A stretch of DNA of 22,270 bases from SIG603 sp964369215 (lineage in GTDB: Bacteria > Bacillota > Clostridia > Oscillospirales > Acutalibacteraceae), in contig CAYJEZ010000030.1 of the NCBI GenBank assembly GCA_964369215.1, positions 1-22,270 on the forward strand. Reading direction: 5' to 3'. The position numbers and the translations under genes were made by a program. The notes under the pieces were generated by a model. The model was not told the origin of the DNA and made no database searches. It was given only the letters and a program-made list of their open reading frames with translations. Below are positions 1 to 8,137 of this stretch, piece by piece. Within the stretch, counting starts at the first letter, position 1, and each line of letters starts with the position of its first letter.

Positions 1-4
1 AATT

Positions 5-54
5 TAAGCTTTTTCAATTGTTTCTTGGTGTTTTTTCTAACTTAATTAACTATA
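5..54. repeat. Arm of dispersed inverted-repeat element (family A, copy 1)
   Basis: This AT-rich stretch runs AAGCTTTTTCAATTGTTTC, then a GTGTTTTTTCTAAC-like core, then TTAATTAACTATA. It lines up with the right-hand arm of the elements at 12085-12188 and 14476-14762 (shared core TCTGTAGTGTTTTCTAAG). Only one arm is in the window; the partner arm would lie to the left. The rest of 1-107 shows nothing recognisable. No clear terminator is seen for the minus-strand gene that ends at 108. Confidence 0.55.
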
Positions 55-107
55 CCTTAAATTTTAACTGAAAATATATTTATGTGACTGTATTTCAAAA
101 AGTAACA

Positions 108-1791
108 TTACATGCTAGGCGGTAACGGGTCGTTTTCCAAATCCCAATCTGTCATCTCTTCACGCAAGAAGAATTGAAGATTATACTCTTCCTCCTCGTA
201 AATGTAATGGTAGTCCATGATTAGAGCACCATTTTCAAGAGTTGGAGAGAAGTAAATTTCGTCTTCTTCGCCTAAAGGTCTATCCATAACCCACGCATCA
301 CCATTCGTTGCTATAGTCTCAAAGCTGTCGTCATAAAGAGTAATATATGAAGAGAAAAGATATATATCTTCTGTTTCTCCCATTGTGTATATCTCAAAAT
401 ATGGTCCGCTTTCGCTGTCTACTACATATCCCCATATATCGTAAACACCACCTAAGTCGTAAATGCCTGTGTAATTTGTGATTGTCATCGAGCCATACCA
501 GTAACTGTTAATCTCTATAGAAGTAGTAGAAGAAACAAAATCATCTCCTGTATCTACACCGCCTGTTAATATATCGCTACCTTCTTTTACAAACATAAAA
601 GTAGTCATGGTGTCCATGTCAGTAACAGTTAAGAAATCATCTACAGCACTACCCATTATAGAAAAGTCTCCGTCTGTAATATTTAATATATCATATTCAT
701 CTATATACCAAGTTGCATAGGTAACAGTTGCTCCTTCAATAAGCAGAGCTTCGCCACCCTCTAATAGTTCTATAGAAAATCCATCAGGATAGGCAGTAGG
801 AATATCAACCTCTTCACCGTCAAGAATTATGCTATATATATCCCAATATCCTAGTGCAGGGTCTGTAACTATTTCAGCTTCAGAACTTTCCTCTGGCTCT
901 GTACTGCTCTCAGTTTCAGAACTCTCTTCTGGATTTGTACTGCTTTCAGTATCTGAGCTCTCTTCAACTTCAAAATCTATAAAGTCAGGCGGAATTCCGT
1001 CCCTTGTAAAGTATATATCCATACCTGTGTCTTGTATGTTTATAAGCATTAGAACTCCGTCAACTATTGAGCCCGACACATCAACACCGTCATATGTAAC
1101 AGATAAATTTGTACCGTCGAGTGTCCAAGTTCCATCTTCAGATTCACCGTCAAAGGTTATTGTAGTGCTTCCATCATCAAAGAGCTCTATACTAGCACCT
1201 GAGGCGAATATATCATTTATAGGCATTTGCATTCCAAATGCATCAATAGCCGCACCTTGCCATATTCCTAAATTAGGGTCGCTAGATTCTACTTGGCCAG
1301 ACTCTTGAGAAGAGGAACTATTAATCATTGACACAACTAATGCGCCAATTCCTACTAAGGCAGCAATGCTTAACACAGCGATAGCTATTATAATGATTAT
1401 CATTTTGTTAGGAGCAGGTTTCTTTTTATTGCCTGGTTTGCCTACTGGGTTGCCAACAGGGGGTACAGTGTTTTGATTAGGTGTACTTTCTGTATTTGAA
1501 GTAGTAGGCATGGTGCTTGGTGGTGGAGGAGGCACAAAGTTGCCACTAGAAGAAGTGCTACCATTAGCACCTAAGTTACTACTGCTTGTTTGAGGTGGTT
1601 TTTCAATAGGAGGTTGTGGTGCATTGGAGTTTCCACCAAAACCACTGATTGGGGGAGGTGGAGTACTACCACTCACTCCGAAGCCGGTAGTAGGTGGGGA
1701 TGGAGTATTGCCGCTTCCACCAAAACTGCTAGTAGGTGGGGGTGGAGTGTTACCACTAGAGCCAAAACTGCTGGTAGGTGGGGGTGGAGTG
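108..1791 (-). CDS. Zinc-ribbon membrane protein, C-terminal part: proline-rich repeats, transmembrane helix, tandem beta-rich ectodomains (continues across gap)
   Basis: This is the 3' part of a gene whose 5' part lies at 1892-2340 beyond the N run. The frame is open from the gap at 1791 to the stop at 108; a GTG at 1676 only looks like a start because the upstream part is interrupted. From the gap the protein shows 14-residue repeats of the type TPPPPTSSFGGSGN, a Pro/Ser/Asn linker, a basic patch (KKKPAPNK) and one long hydrophobic helix beginning MIIIIIAIAVL. Outside lie two related domains that begin DPNLGIWQG and DPALGYWDI, joined by a Glu/Ser/Thr-rich linker, then a third region starting near SYWYGSM. 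The basic residues before the helix suggest that the zinc ribbon is cytoplasmic and the three C-terminal regions are extracellular. The W/G spacing and strand-rich look recall lipocalin-like folds, but no family could be confirmed. Function unknown. Confidence 0.8.
1650..1791 (-). repeat. 42-bp coding tandem repeat (14-residue Pro-rich unit)
   Basis: The DNA repeats a unit of about 42 bases built around GGTGGGGGTGGAGT, encoding degenerate copies of TPPPPTSSFGSSGN on the minus strand. About three and a half units are visible before the gap. The sequence on the other side of the gap also ends in codons for a PPPP run, so further units are probably missing. The period is a multiple of three, so copy-number change would keep the frame. 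Confidence 0.8.
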
Positions 1792-1891
1792 NNNNNNNNN
1801 NNNNNNNNNNNNNNNNNNNNNNNNNNNNNNNNNNNNNNNNNNNNNNNNNNNNNNNNNNNNNNNNNNNNNNNNNNNNNNNNNNNNNNNNNNN
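1792..1891. other. Assembly gap (100 N)
   Basis: There are exactly 100 N, the usual placeholder for unknown length. The gap falls inside the 42-bp coding repeat. As written it puts the two halves of the zinc-ribbon gene out of frame; any true length that is a multiple of three would join them. Confidence 0.95.
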
Positions 1892-2340
1892 GTAGGTGGA
1901 GGTGGAATTACACCAGTAACACTGGGTTTATTTGCGTATGCTTGCGGAGCGTTTTCTCCCATTCCTATGTTTCTATTCTGCACAGGCATATTAGGGTTGT
2001 TAGAAAAGGTATTGTTGCCAGGAGGTGGTGTTGAGTTTGAACTAGAACTGTAACTAGGTGCTGGGGTAAGTGTAGGTGAGCTGTCAACTACTGGCTTAGA
2101 TAGTTCTGGTGAACTGTCAACCACAGGCTTAGATAGCTCTGGTGGGCTGTCATTTAATGGGTTCGCTAAAGGGATATTAGTTTCTACATTCGGAGCAATC
2201 TCCGATTCAGATGCTTTTGACTGCTCTGTATTAGTTGTTTCTTGTGCAACAGAGTCGATTTGCTCTATTTTGGATCCACAATCTTGACAAAATCTAGATC
2301 CATCAGCATTTTTTGTTCCGCAAACACTACAAAAAGCCAT
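1892..2340 (-). CDS. Zinc-ribbon membrane protein, N-terminal part (same gene as 108-1791)
   Basis: The protein begins MAFCSVCGTKNADGSRFCQD, a compact zinc ribbon with two CxxC knuckles as in the zinc_ribbon_2/3 families, which probably bind one zinc ion. A long disordered Ser/Pro/Glu-rich stretch follows, containing a near-duplicated ELSKPVVDSSP segment, and the part ends in VTGVIPPPP at the gap. An in-frame ATG at 2346 is only 2 bases from the AGGAG site; the ATG at 2340 has about 8 bases of spacing and is preferred. Together with 108-1791 this gives a cytoplasmic zinc ribbon, flexible linker, membrane helix and ectodomain. The gene follows the lipoprotein gene (ends 2489) after about 150 AT-rich bases in which I could not find a convincing promoter. 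Confidence 0.8.
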
Positions 2341-2488
2341 ATTCATATCTCCTATTCTAAAATAAAAATAATTAATTTGGATATTTTAACTCAAAATAAC
2401 AGTAAAGAAAAAATTGTAAAATGTGATATAATTTAGTTAACACTTTTTAATCTCTATTACCTATAGTTAAAGAGCCAGTTATTAATAA

Positions 2489-3727
2489 CTACCCTAAAAG
2501 TATGTATTCTTTCCAGTAACCGTCATGTTCATCAAAATAATATACTGTGCCAGTTGGCGATATTGCATACTGTCCAAAATCACCTTCTGTCTCTGAATAT
2601 AACGACACAACTTCACATGCCTCATGATTAATATCTTCTATACCTAAAGAGTATATATCTTTTCCTAGTAGAAAACCTTGACTTAAGGTCATACTTAGTG
2701 TTAAGTATATGTCTGGGGAGCTTGAGTGAATTACGTCGATATTGAAGTTGTCATTAGCTTCAGCCGAGTATAATAAGTTATTGATACTGCGTATAACTGG
2801 TACAAGTTCAGGGTTGTAGCGGTCATAAGGAAGAGTATTTGCAGTATTAGAGTAAATTCTATCTAATGGCAATAATGCTAACAAGAAGAGTTCGTCACCG
2901 TAGTTAGTATAATATACATCAAGCACTTGAACATAATAATTACTATTGTTTGGAGTGTTTGAAAGCGCAAGTATAATCTCGAAAGAAGAACTACCAACAC
3001 TGTCTTCGAAATATACAGTAACATAGGTTTCATTGTCTACAATAACATAATTGTCATTCCAAGTTTCGGGTATTCTAAAGTCAATCATATTTGTTTGAAT
3101 AACAGTGCTATTATCTTCTCTATCGCTTAGTGTAGGAATCTCATATCCACCCTCATCAAGGTTAACCGTAGAGTCCATAAGATTTACCGAGGGAGAGAAC
3201 TCTGCTACAATGTTCTCGTCTATTATATTTACAATAGAGTTTGTGTGAATGTCGCTTATATTTGCCCTTAATAGCACAGGAGAATTTTGTTGAGAGTAGA
3301 AGACTTCATTGTTTCCATCTGATTGTGAAGTAGGCGTAATGTGAATATATGAAGTGCTACTAACCGGCAAAATTAAAAAATATTCGTCACCATCTAATAG
3401 GCAAACCTCTAACCTGTTCATCTCATCTTCTGTTAAATAAAGTTCAACAGGCAAATCGTAATAATCATCCCATCTATATCCTAAAAAAGTAATTCCGTAT
3501 ACTGAGCCTTCAGGAATATTGCGAACAGTGTTTTCAACTACCTCATCTTTGCTCTCTTCTTCGCTTGGAGTTGGAGTAATATTAGGTGTAGGTTCGGGCT
3601 CATCGGTAGCACTAGTTTGAGAGCTTGAAGAGGTATCTGCACCACTGGTGTCACCACTGTCTATTGGTTGTGAACAAGCTGTCAAACATAAAAGAATAAT
3701 AACTATTGATAATAAATATTTCATCAT
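2489..3727 (-). CDS. Predicted lipoprotein of unknown function
   Basis: The protein starts with a short hydrophobic signal sequence and a lipobox LTAC with Cys18, so it should be lipidated and held on the outer face of the membrane. A Ser/Thr/Pro/Glu-rich linker (about residues 19-65) precedes a roughly 340-residue region that I do not recognise; it is rich in Asn, Asp, Ser and Tyr and alternates hydrophobic and polar residues as beta-rich domains do. The start ATG at 3727 has AGGAG 6 bases upstream. It overlaps the TGA of the preceding zinc-ribbon gene by 4 bases (ATGA), so the two are very likely translationally coupled and work together. No catalytic motif could be identified. Confidence 0.75.
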   Translation of the reverse strand: MMKYLLSIVIILLCLTACSQPIDSGDTSGADTSSSSQTSATDEPEPTPNITPTPSEEESKDEVVENTVRNIPEGSVYGITFLGYRWDDYYDLPVELYLTEDEMNRLEVCLLDGDEYFLILPVSSTSYIHITPTSQSDGNNEVFYSQQNSPVLLRANISDIHTNSIVNIIDENIVAEFSPSVNLMDSTVNLDEGGYEIPTLSDREDNSTVIQTNMIDFRIPETWNDNYVIVDNETYVTVYFEDSVGSSSFEIILALSNTPNNSNYYVQVLDVYYTNYGDELFLLALLPLDRIYSNTANTLPYDRYNPELVPVIRSINNLLYSAEANDNFNIDVIHSSSPDIYLTLSMTLSQGFLLGKDIYSLGIEDINHEACEVVSLYSETEGDFGQYAISPTGTVYYFDEHDGYWKEYILLG

Positions 3728-4965
3728 ACATATCTCCTTTTGTTTCTTTTTTCTATTTCTCTTCGTTTTCCTATAAATTTAGAACTTTGGTGGTTTACCT
3801 TAAATGAGTTATTAACAAAATACTCATCTGCCTTATGTTTTAAATCAATGAGGTCGAGTTCATCACTGGTAAAAGCGTTGTGTTTAATTATATAGCAACC
3901 AACGGCAATGCTAGCAATAATTGCGCCTAAGGAGCGTGCTACTAGATAACCGAAAAGCGTAGCAAAGGCAACAGCAAGTATGAAAATAACAGACCTATTA
4001 TACCAAACTTTAGCATCACTTTTTTTAAGTGTTCCTGCTACTTTACCAGTTTGCCCATTTATTGTGTAGTAGTAATTTTTGCCATTAAATTCGGTAAATA
4101 AAAACCACACAGGCACAAGCACACTTTTTACATTTTCTGGTTTAAAGTCGTGGTAAACCGAATCTTTTAACACATGTTTTGAATCGTATTTTCCTACGAC
4201 TGCTCCTTCAAACAATTTGGTTGTAGTTTTAACCATTCTATCAATGGCTCTTGAATGTGCTTCGTCTTTTTTTAAATCATTTCTATCGGCGTAGTGCCCC
4301 AAAATATATTTTGGGTGGTAAGGTACAATTTTATTGTAATCATATGGCTCGATGCCCTCTATGTATTTATAATCTATATTGCTTTTAGCACTTACCGGTA
4401 AATCTTTAAAAGATAAGTTTCCATTCATTTCAATATGAAAAAAACTGTCGTCAGCGCTTGTTTTGGTTCGCTCGTTTTTAAAAAGCCCGTCAACAATTCC
4501 CTCAACTACCATATACACCTCGGTGTCTTCGGTTGTATATAGCCAAACAGGCACATAAATACTGGTAATTCCGTTTATAATATCGTCAGAAGCTAACCCT
4601 TTAGCAGAAATATTGTGTGAAACACAGAAATGCTTATACTCTTTTATTGCTCGTTCTTTATCAAGAACAAAAGGAATAACATAGTCTGGTGTTTGGTAGT
4701 GTTCAGATATATCTTTTGTAAATACTTGAGCACCACAAAAAATACAGTTTGTTGAAATAGTATTTTTGTCTGCAATTATTTTTGCTCCACAAGAGCTACA
4801 GTCGTAACCAGTAAAACTTTGCTCATTGTTAAATTGCGAAGCCTTTTCTACTAAAACATCGTCACAATCTCTTCCGCAAAAGGCGCAGACTAAGTGTTTG
4901 CTGTTGCTGTCGTAATCTAAGAGCCCGTCACAAGAGGGGCATTTGTAGCTTATTGCATTATTCAT
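3724..4965 (-). CDS. Double zinc-ribbon (TFIIB-type) membrane protein of unknown function
   Basis: Two consecutive zinc ribbons are visible: Cys9/Cys12 with Cys27/Cys30, and Cys56/Cys59 with Cys74/Cys77. A soluble region of about 230 residues follows, rich in aromatic and charged residues (for example DYVIPFVLDKERA near residue 94). Near the C terminus are two adjacent hydrophobic segments (VIFILAVAFATLFGYLVA and LGAIIASIAVGCYII) and then a basic tail (KFIGKRREIEKRNKRRYV). It resembles proteins annotated in Clostridia as TFIIB-type zinc ribbon-containing, whose function is unknown. The frame is open up to a TTG at 4983, but AAGGAG 6 bases before the ATG at 4965 marks the real start. It overlaps the downstream lipoprotein gene by 4 bases and lies behind the DUF6935-like gene. 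Confidence 0.8.
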   Translation of the reverse strand: MNNAISYKCPSCDGLLDYDSNSKHLVCAFCGRDCDDVLVEKASQFNNEQSFTGYDCSSCGAKIIADKNTISTNCIFCGAQVFTKDISEHYQTPDYVIPFVLDKERAIKEYKHFCVSHNISAKGLASDDIINGITSIYVPVWLYTTEDTEVYMVVEGIVDGLFKNERTKTSADDSFFHIEMNGNLSFKDLPVSAKSNIDYKYIEGIEPYDYNKIVPYHPKYILGHYADRNDLKKDEAHSRAIDRMVKTTTKLFEGAVVGKYDSKHVLKDSVYHDFKPENVKSVLVPVWFLFTEFNGKNYYYTINGQTGKVAGTLKKSDAKVWYNRSVIFILAVAFATLFGYLVARSLGAIIASIAVGCYIIKHNAFTSDELDLIDLKHKADEYFVNNSFKVNHQSSKFIGKRREIEKRNKRRYV

Positions 4966-4992
4966 AGGGAGCTCCTTATACAAAATGAATAT

Positions 4993-5013
4993 GCAAGTAC
5001 AAATTGCACTTGC
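4993..5013. promoter_or_regulatory. Near-perfect dyad ahead of the zinc-ribbon gene
   Basis: GCAAGTACAAATTG followed by CACTTGC forms a dyad with only one mismatched pair. It sits about 30 bases upstream of the minus-strand start at 4965 and downstream of the DUF6935-like stop at 5105. It could be an operator or a weak RNA hairpin. There is no uridine run directly after it, so it is a poor terminator. Confidence 0.35.
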
Positions 5014-5104
5014 TGTGAAAAAATATTCTTTTTATCATAATATTGGACAATAAATTTTCACTCTAGTAATATATAAAATAGTACTAAATATTCGCTATAC
5101 TAAG

Positions 5105-5599
5105 CTAAGCCCAAGGGTCGTTTACTGCAGGTTGCCTAATGCTAGGCAAGAGCATGTTCTCCCATAAAAACCATTGCTCTCTTTTATTTCTAAGCTTTAT
5201 TGGTCTAGCAGTATCTGCTCCTGAAGACTGAATATAAAGCTTTACATAGCCGTTTTCATCATATGAATAAGGATTGTCTGAAACGGTAATAGTGAAGGGA
5301 GTGGTAGGGGTGTAATTATTGCTAGGGCTTGAACCTGCCATATAAGAACTAGGCAAGTATTCTTTGCCAATTAACCTGTCACGCAAAAATTGTTTGTCGT
5401 AATTAGATAAAGGTTGAGGCCCTTTAATAGCGTTGAACATGTCAATGCCTTTATTCATATCTAAGGTGTAAGCATGCATTGCTAAAACTGTAAGTGCGGC
5501 AGCCTCAAAAGGTGTGCTCAGTGAAAATTCTTTAAGTAGTTTAAGTTCGTCTGTATTGGTTGGTAAACTTTGAAAAGTAAAAGTTACGCTGTTAGACAT
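5105..5599 (-). CDS. DUF6935-like protein
   Basis: A 164-residue soluble protein without signal peptide or membrane helix. The N terminus (MSNSVTFTFQSLPTN), a helical region with the segment KGPQPLSNYDKQFLRDRL, the central SNNYTPTTPFTITVS, and the end in DPWA match my memory of the DUF6935 family, which is common in Clostridia and often sits near zinc-ribbon proteins; no database search was possible. A GGAAGGAA ribosome site precedes the ATG. It is transcribed from the promoter at 5754-5782 with a leader of roughly 150 bases, and it is the first gene of the minus-strand locus that continues with zinc-ribbon and lipoprotein genes. Function unknown. Confidence 0.75.
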   Translation of the reverse strand: MSNSVTFTFQSLPTNTDELKLLKEFSLSTPFEAAALTVLAMHAYTLDMNKGIDMFNAIKGPQPLSNYDKQFLRDRLIGKEYLPSSYMAGSSPSNNYTPTTPFTITVSDNPYSYDENGYVKLYIQSSGADTARPIKLRNKREQWFLWENMLLPSIRQPAVNDPWA

Positions 5600-5753
5600 A
5601 ATAGTTGTTCCTTCCTTTCAGAGAGATTTTAAGCAAAATTGATTATTAATAATGTTAAATTACCTCTTATTATTTTTGATATAGAAAAAACAATTATAGT
5701 GAAAGCTTATATAATAGATACATATAGCATCTAATCCAATTTTATGTATACAC

Positions 5754-5782
5754 ATTATATCACATTTAAACTAAATTAACAA
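5754..5782 (-). promoter_or_regulatory. Sigma-A type promoter for the DUF6935-like gene
   Basis: On the minus strand TTGTTA is followed by exactly 17 bases and TATAAT, with an extended -10 (TGATATAAT). It points towards the start at 5599. Confidence 0.7.
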
Positions 5783-5860
5783 TATAATTTTAATTATATT
5801 CTTTCACACATTGTTGTTTGTTTTCATATTAACATGTTAGCAAATTTAGTTAAAAAGTAA

Positions 5861-5878
5861 ATGTGCCAAACGGCACAT
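5861..5878. promoter_or_regulatory. Hairpin/operator-like dyad between divergent promoters
   Basis: ATGTGCC AAAC GGCACAT is a perfect 7-bp inverted repeat with a 4-base spacer. It lies between the minus-strand promoter (5754-5782) and the plus-strand promoter (5909-5937). It is not followed by a clean T run and no gene ends next to it, so a protein-binding site is more likely than a terminator. Confidence 0.4.
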
Positions 5879-5908
5879 GAGAGGTTGTATAAATAGTTTT
5901 ATTTTTTG

Positions 5909-5937
5909 TTGAAATTAGGTTTTTTATGTGATATAAT
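5909..5937 (+). promoter_or_regulatory. Sigma-A type promoter for ogt
   Basis: TTGAAA, 17 bases, then TATAAT with an extended -10 (TGATATAAT). The predicted leader is about 115 bases. It contains an imperfect stem (5964-6002, ATAGCT pairing with AGCTAT) before the AAAGGG ribosome site ahead of the ATG at 6062. Confidence 0.75.
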
Positions 5938-6061
5938 TTTAAAAATATCGCTGTACGAATAATATAGCTAATAATATGAAAACTATCAGATATTAAAGCT
6001 ATTTGCTATGCAAGTAATTATTATGGCGTTATCTGTGTTGTAGTGAAAGGGATGATGAATT

Positions 6062-6520
6062 ATGAGTTGTGCAGTTTATACATCAAAGCTAGGAGATATT
6101 CTCATAGAGTATGAGGAAAATGTAGTTATATCTTTAAAAAAGATTGATAATGAAAGTATAGATTTTGGAGAAAGAACAGACTTTACCGACAAAGTATTTA
6201 AAGAGATATGTGAATATTTTGACGCGAAGAGAAAAACATTTTCTTTTGAGCATCAAGCAAAAGGGACAGATTTTCAGAAAAAAGTATGGTCTGCACTTTG
6301 TGATATTCCGTATGGAGAGACTAGAACCTATAAGCAAATAGCTATTGCTGTTGGTAATGAAAAAGCAAGCCGCGCTGTAGGGATGGCTAATAATAAAAAC
6401 CCATTACACATTATTGTGCCCTGCCATAGGGTAATTGGAGCAAGTGGCAAATTAGTGGGTTACGCAGGCGGACTTGAGATGAAAGAGTATTTGCTTAATA
6501 TGGAGAGCGAAAATAAATAA
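6062..6520 (+). CDS. ogt: Methylated-DNA--protein-cysteine S-methyltransferase
   Basis: This protein repairs O6-alkylguanine (and O4-alkylthymine) by moving the alkyl group to its own cysteine, a suicide reaction. The acceptor Cys121 lies in IVPCHRV, the diagnostic active-site motif. The DNA-binding helix-turn-helix precedes it (YGETRTYKQIA near residue 84, and ASRAVGMANNKNP, whose Arg104 corresponds to the arginine finger that flips the base). The length of 152 residues fits an Ogt-type protein without the Ada N-terminal regulatory domain. The gene has its own promoter at 5909-5937, stands alone on the plus strand, and ends at a bidirectional terminator shared with icd. No adaptive-response regulator is visible nearby. 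Confidence 0.95.
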   Translation: MSCAVYTSKLGDILIEYEENVVISLKKIDNESIDFGERTDFTDKVFKEICEYFDAKRKTFSFEHQAKGTDFQKKVWSALCDIPYGETRTYKQIAIAVGNEKASRAVGMANNKNPLHIIVPCHRVIGASGKLVGYAGGLEMKEYLLNMESENK

Positions 6521-6583
6521 GCTTTACTATATGCCGTTTTTCGCTTGAGTACTTTTAGTTTTTCAAGTTAAATAAATATAATT

Positions 6584-6622
6584 TGGCTGTCATTTTCGGT
6601 AATTATCCGTAAATGACAGCCA
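6584..6622. terminator. Bidirectional terminator between ogt and icd
   Basis: TGGCTGTCATTT and AAATGACAGCCA form a perfect 12-bp stem, with a further CGG/CCG pairing inside. T-rich flanks on both sides suit it to stop transcription from both converging genes. Confidence 0.85.
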
Positions 6623-6627
6623 TTGTT

Positions 6628-7848
6628 TTAATTATATAATTTTTTTAAGTTTTCATTTATTGCCAATAAGAACTCTTCAGTAGTAACAGCATTTTTATTT
6701 TCAAGTACAGATATACTTGCTAAGTTTCTATCCATAGTACCCTGCTCCATAGTCATTACAGATGCTTTCTCTAGTTTATCTGCAAAGTCACAAAGCTCAG
6801 GAATATTGTCAAGCTCGCCACGTTTTCTCAAACCGCCTGTCCACGCAAAAATAGTAGCAATAGGGTTTGTAGAGGTTTTTTCACCTTTTAAGTGATTGTA
6901 GTAGTGCCTTGTAACTGTTCCGTGAGCTGCCTCGTACTCATAAACACCTGTAGGAGAAACAAGAACAGAGGTCATAAGGCCTAAACTGCCATATGCAGTA
7001 GCAATCATGTCAGACATTACGTCGCCGTCATAGTTTTTGCATGCCCAAATATAACCGCCCTCAGAGCGAATTACTCTTGCAATAATATCATCAATTAATG
7101 TATAAAAATACTCAATATTTAATTCGTCAAATTTATCTTTGTACTCATTTTCAAAAATTTCAGCAAAAATATCTTTAAACCTATGGTCATAAATTTTTGA
7201 AATAGTGTCTTTTGCACCAAACCAAAGGTCTTGCTTTTGGTCTAAAGCATAATTAAAGCACGCTCTTGCAAAGCTACTAATGCTATCGTCTGTGTTGTGC
7301 ACACCTTGTAAAACTCCGTCTGCCTTAAAGTTGTGAATTAAACTTCTTGTTTCATTTCCGTCTTTATCGGTAACAATTAGCTCTGCTTTGCTACCTCCGT
7401 TTACTTTCATCTCTGTGTTTTTATAAATGTCGCCATATGCGTGCCTTGCTATGGTAATAGGCTTCTTCCAGTTAGGTAGGTAAGGGACTATTCCGTCAAC
7501 AATTATAGGTTTTCTAAAAACTGTACCGTCTAAAATTGCCCTTATTGTGCCGTTTGGAGACTTCCACATCTCAGATAAATTATATTCTTTTACTCGGTCT
7601 GCATTAGCTGTTATAGTAGCGCATTTAATGGCAACTCCGTATTTTATAGTAGCCTCTGCTGAGTCTGTGGTTACTTGGTCTTTTGTGTTCTCTCTGTTCT
7701 CTAGACCTAAATCGTAGTACTCAGATTTTAAATTTATGTACGGATAAATAAGTATGTCTTTTATCATTTGCCAGATAATTCTGGTCATTTCGTCTCCGTC
7801 CATCTCTACAACAGGGGTGGTCATGTTAATTTTAGTAAATTCTGCCAT
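6628..7848 (-). CDS. icd: NADP-dependent isocitrate dehydrogenase
   Basis: The enzyme converts isocitrate to 2-oxoglutarate with NADP+ and Mg2+/Mn2+, supplying 2-oxoglutarate for glutamate synthesis and NADPH. At about 406 residues it fits the homodimeric, eukaryote-like class of isocitrate dehydrogenases. Recognisable motifs are MDGDEMTR (16-23), the substrate loop KSPNGTIR (96-103), the metal site YDGDVMSD (273-280), the cofactor-binding EAAHGTVTRHY (306-316) and STNPIATIFAW (326-336). An ATG at 7857 is open in frame but only one base from the AAAGG site; the ATG at 7848 has better spacing. The gene has its own promoter (7947-7975). No citrate synthase or aconitase gene is in the window. 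Confidence 0.95.
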   Translation of the reverse strand: MAEFTKINMTTPVVEMDGDEMTRIIWQMIKDILIYPYINLKSEYYDLGLENRENTKDQVTTDSAEATIKYGVAIKCATITANADRVKEYNLSEMWKSPNGTIRAILDGTVFRKPIIVDGIVPYLPNWKKPITIARHAYGDIYKNTEMKVNGGSKAELIVTDKDGNETRSLIHNFKADGVLQGVHNTDDSISSFARACFNYALDQKQDLWFGAKDTISKIYDHRFKDIFAEIFENEYKDKFDELNIEYFYTLIDDIIARVIRSEGGYIWACKNYDGDVMSDMIATAYGSLGLMTSVLVSPTGVYEYEAAHGTVTRHYYNHLKGEKTSTNPIATIFAWTGGLRKRGELDNIPELCDFADKLEKASVMTMEQGTMDRNLASISVLENKNAVTTEEFLLAINENLKKLYN

Positions 7849-7906
7849 TTTTATCATACCTTTCTAAAAAAATATATTTTAACAAACTTGCATATCGTTT
7901 TATATA

Positions 7907-7928
7907 GCGAATACCTTAAGGTTATGCG
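7907..7928. promoter_or_regulatory. Dyad in the icd leader
   Basis: ACCTTAAGGT (7913-7922) is a perfect 10-bp palindrome flanked by partly symmetrical GCGAAT and TATGCG. It lies just downstream of the icd promoter, where a repressor site would be expected. No regulator can be named. Confidence 0.35.
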
Positions 7929-7946
7929 TTTTCGCTTGACTGCAAC

Positions 7947-7975
7947 ATTATACACTATTTTTAATGAAATGTAAA
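7947..7975 (-). promoter_or_regulatory. Sigma-A type promoter for icd
   Basis: On the minus strand TTTACA, 17 bases, then TATAAT. It is about 100 bases upstream of the chosen icd start. Confidence 0.7.
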
Positions 7976-7981
7976 TATCTC

Positions 7982-8009
7982 ATAGTTAATTATCTTAGAA
8001 AACACAACA
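7982..8009. repeat. Arm of family A inverted-repeat element (copy 2) running into a gap
   Basis: ATAGTTAATTATCTTAGAAA followed by ACACAACA matches the reverse complement of the right arms at 12140-12188 and 14711-14762. The rest of the element is hidden by the N run. The right-hand flank (8110-8137) is AT-rich and does not obviously hold the other arm. Confidence 0.55.
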
Positions 8010-8109
8010 NNNNNNNNNNNNNNNNNNNNNNNNNNNNNNNNNNNNNNNNNNNNNNNNNNNNNNNNNNNNNNNNNNNNNNNNNNNNNNNNNNNNNNNNNNN
8101 NNNNNNNNN
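8010..8109. other. Assembly gap (100 N)
   Basis: Exactly 100 N. It begins inside an arm of the family A repeat, a likely reason for the assembly break. Confidence 0.95.
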
Positions 8110-8137
8110 TTATAATAAAAAAGCAAAAAAATTGAAA

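Noticed and set aside
829..1308. Plus-strand frame with Ser-rich repeats
   Set aside because: It is the antisense shadow of the Glu/Ser/Thr-rich linker and first ectodomain of the minus-strand zinc-ribbon protein; it has no ribosome site.
1590..2053. Several plus-strand Gly-rich frames across the N run
   Set aside because: They mirror the proline-rich coding repeat on the minus strand and pass through unknown bases; they are not genes.
2422..2432. Plus-strand TGTGATATAAT (extended -10) downstream of the zinc-ribbon gene start
   Set aside because: There is no -35-like hexamer at 16-18 bases upstream and no plus-strand gene follows.
4966..4983. Upstream TTG start for the double zinc-ribbon protein
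   Set aside because: It would place the AAGGAG ribosome site inside the coding region; the ATG at 4965 has correct spacing.
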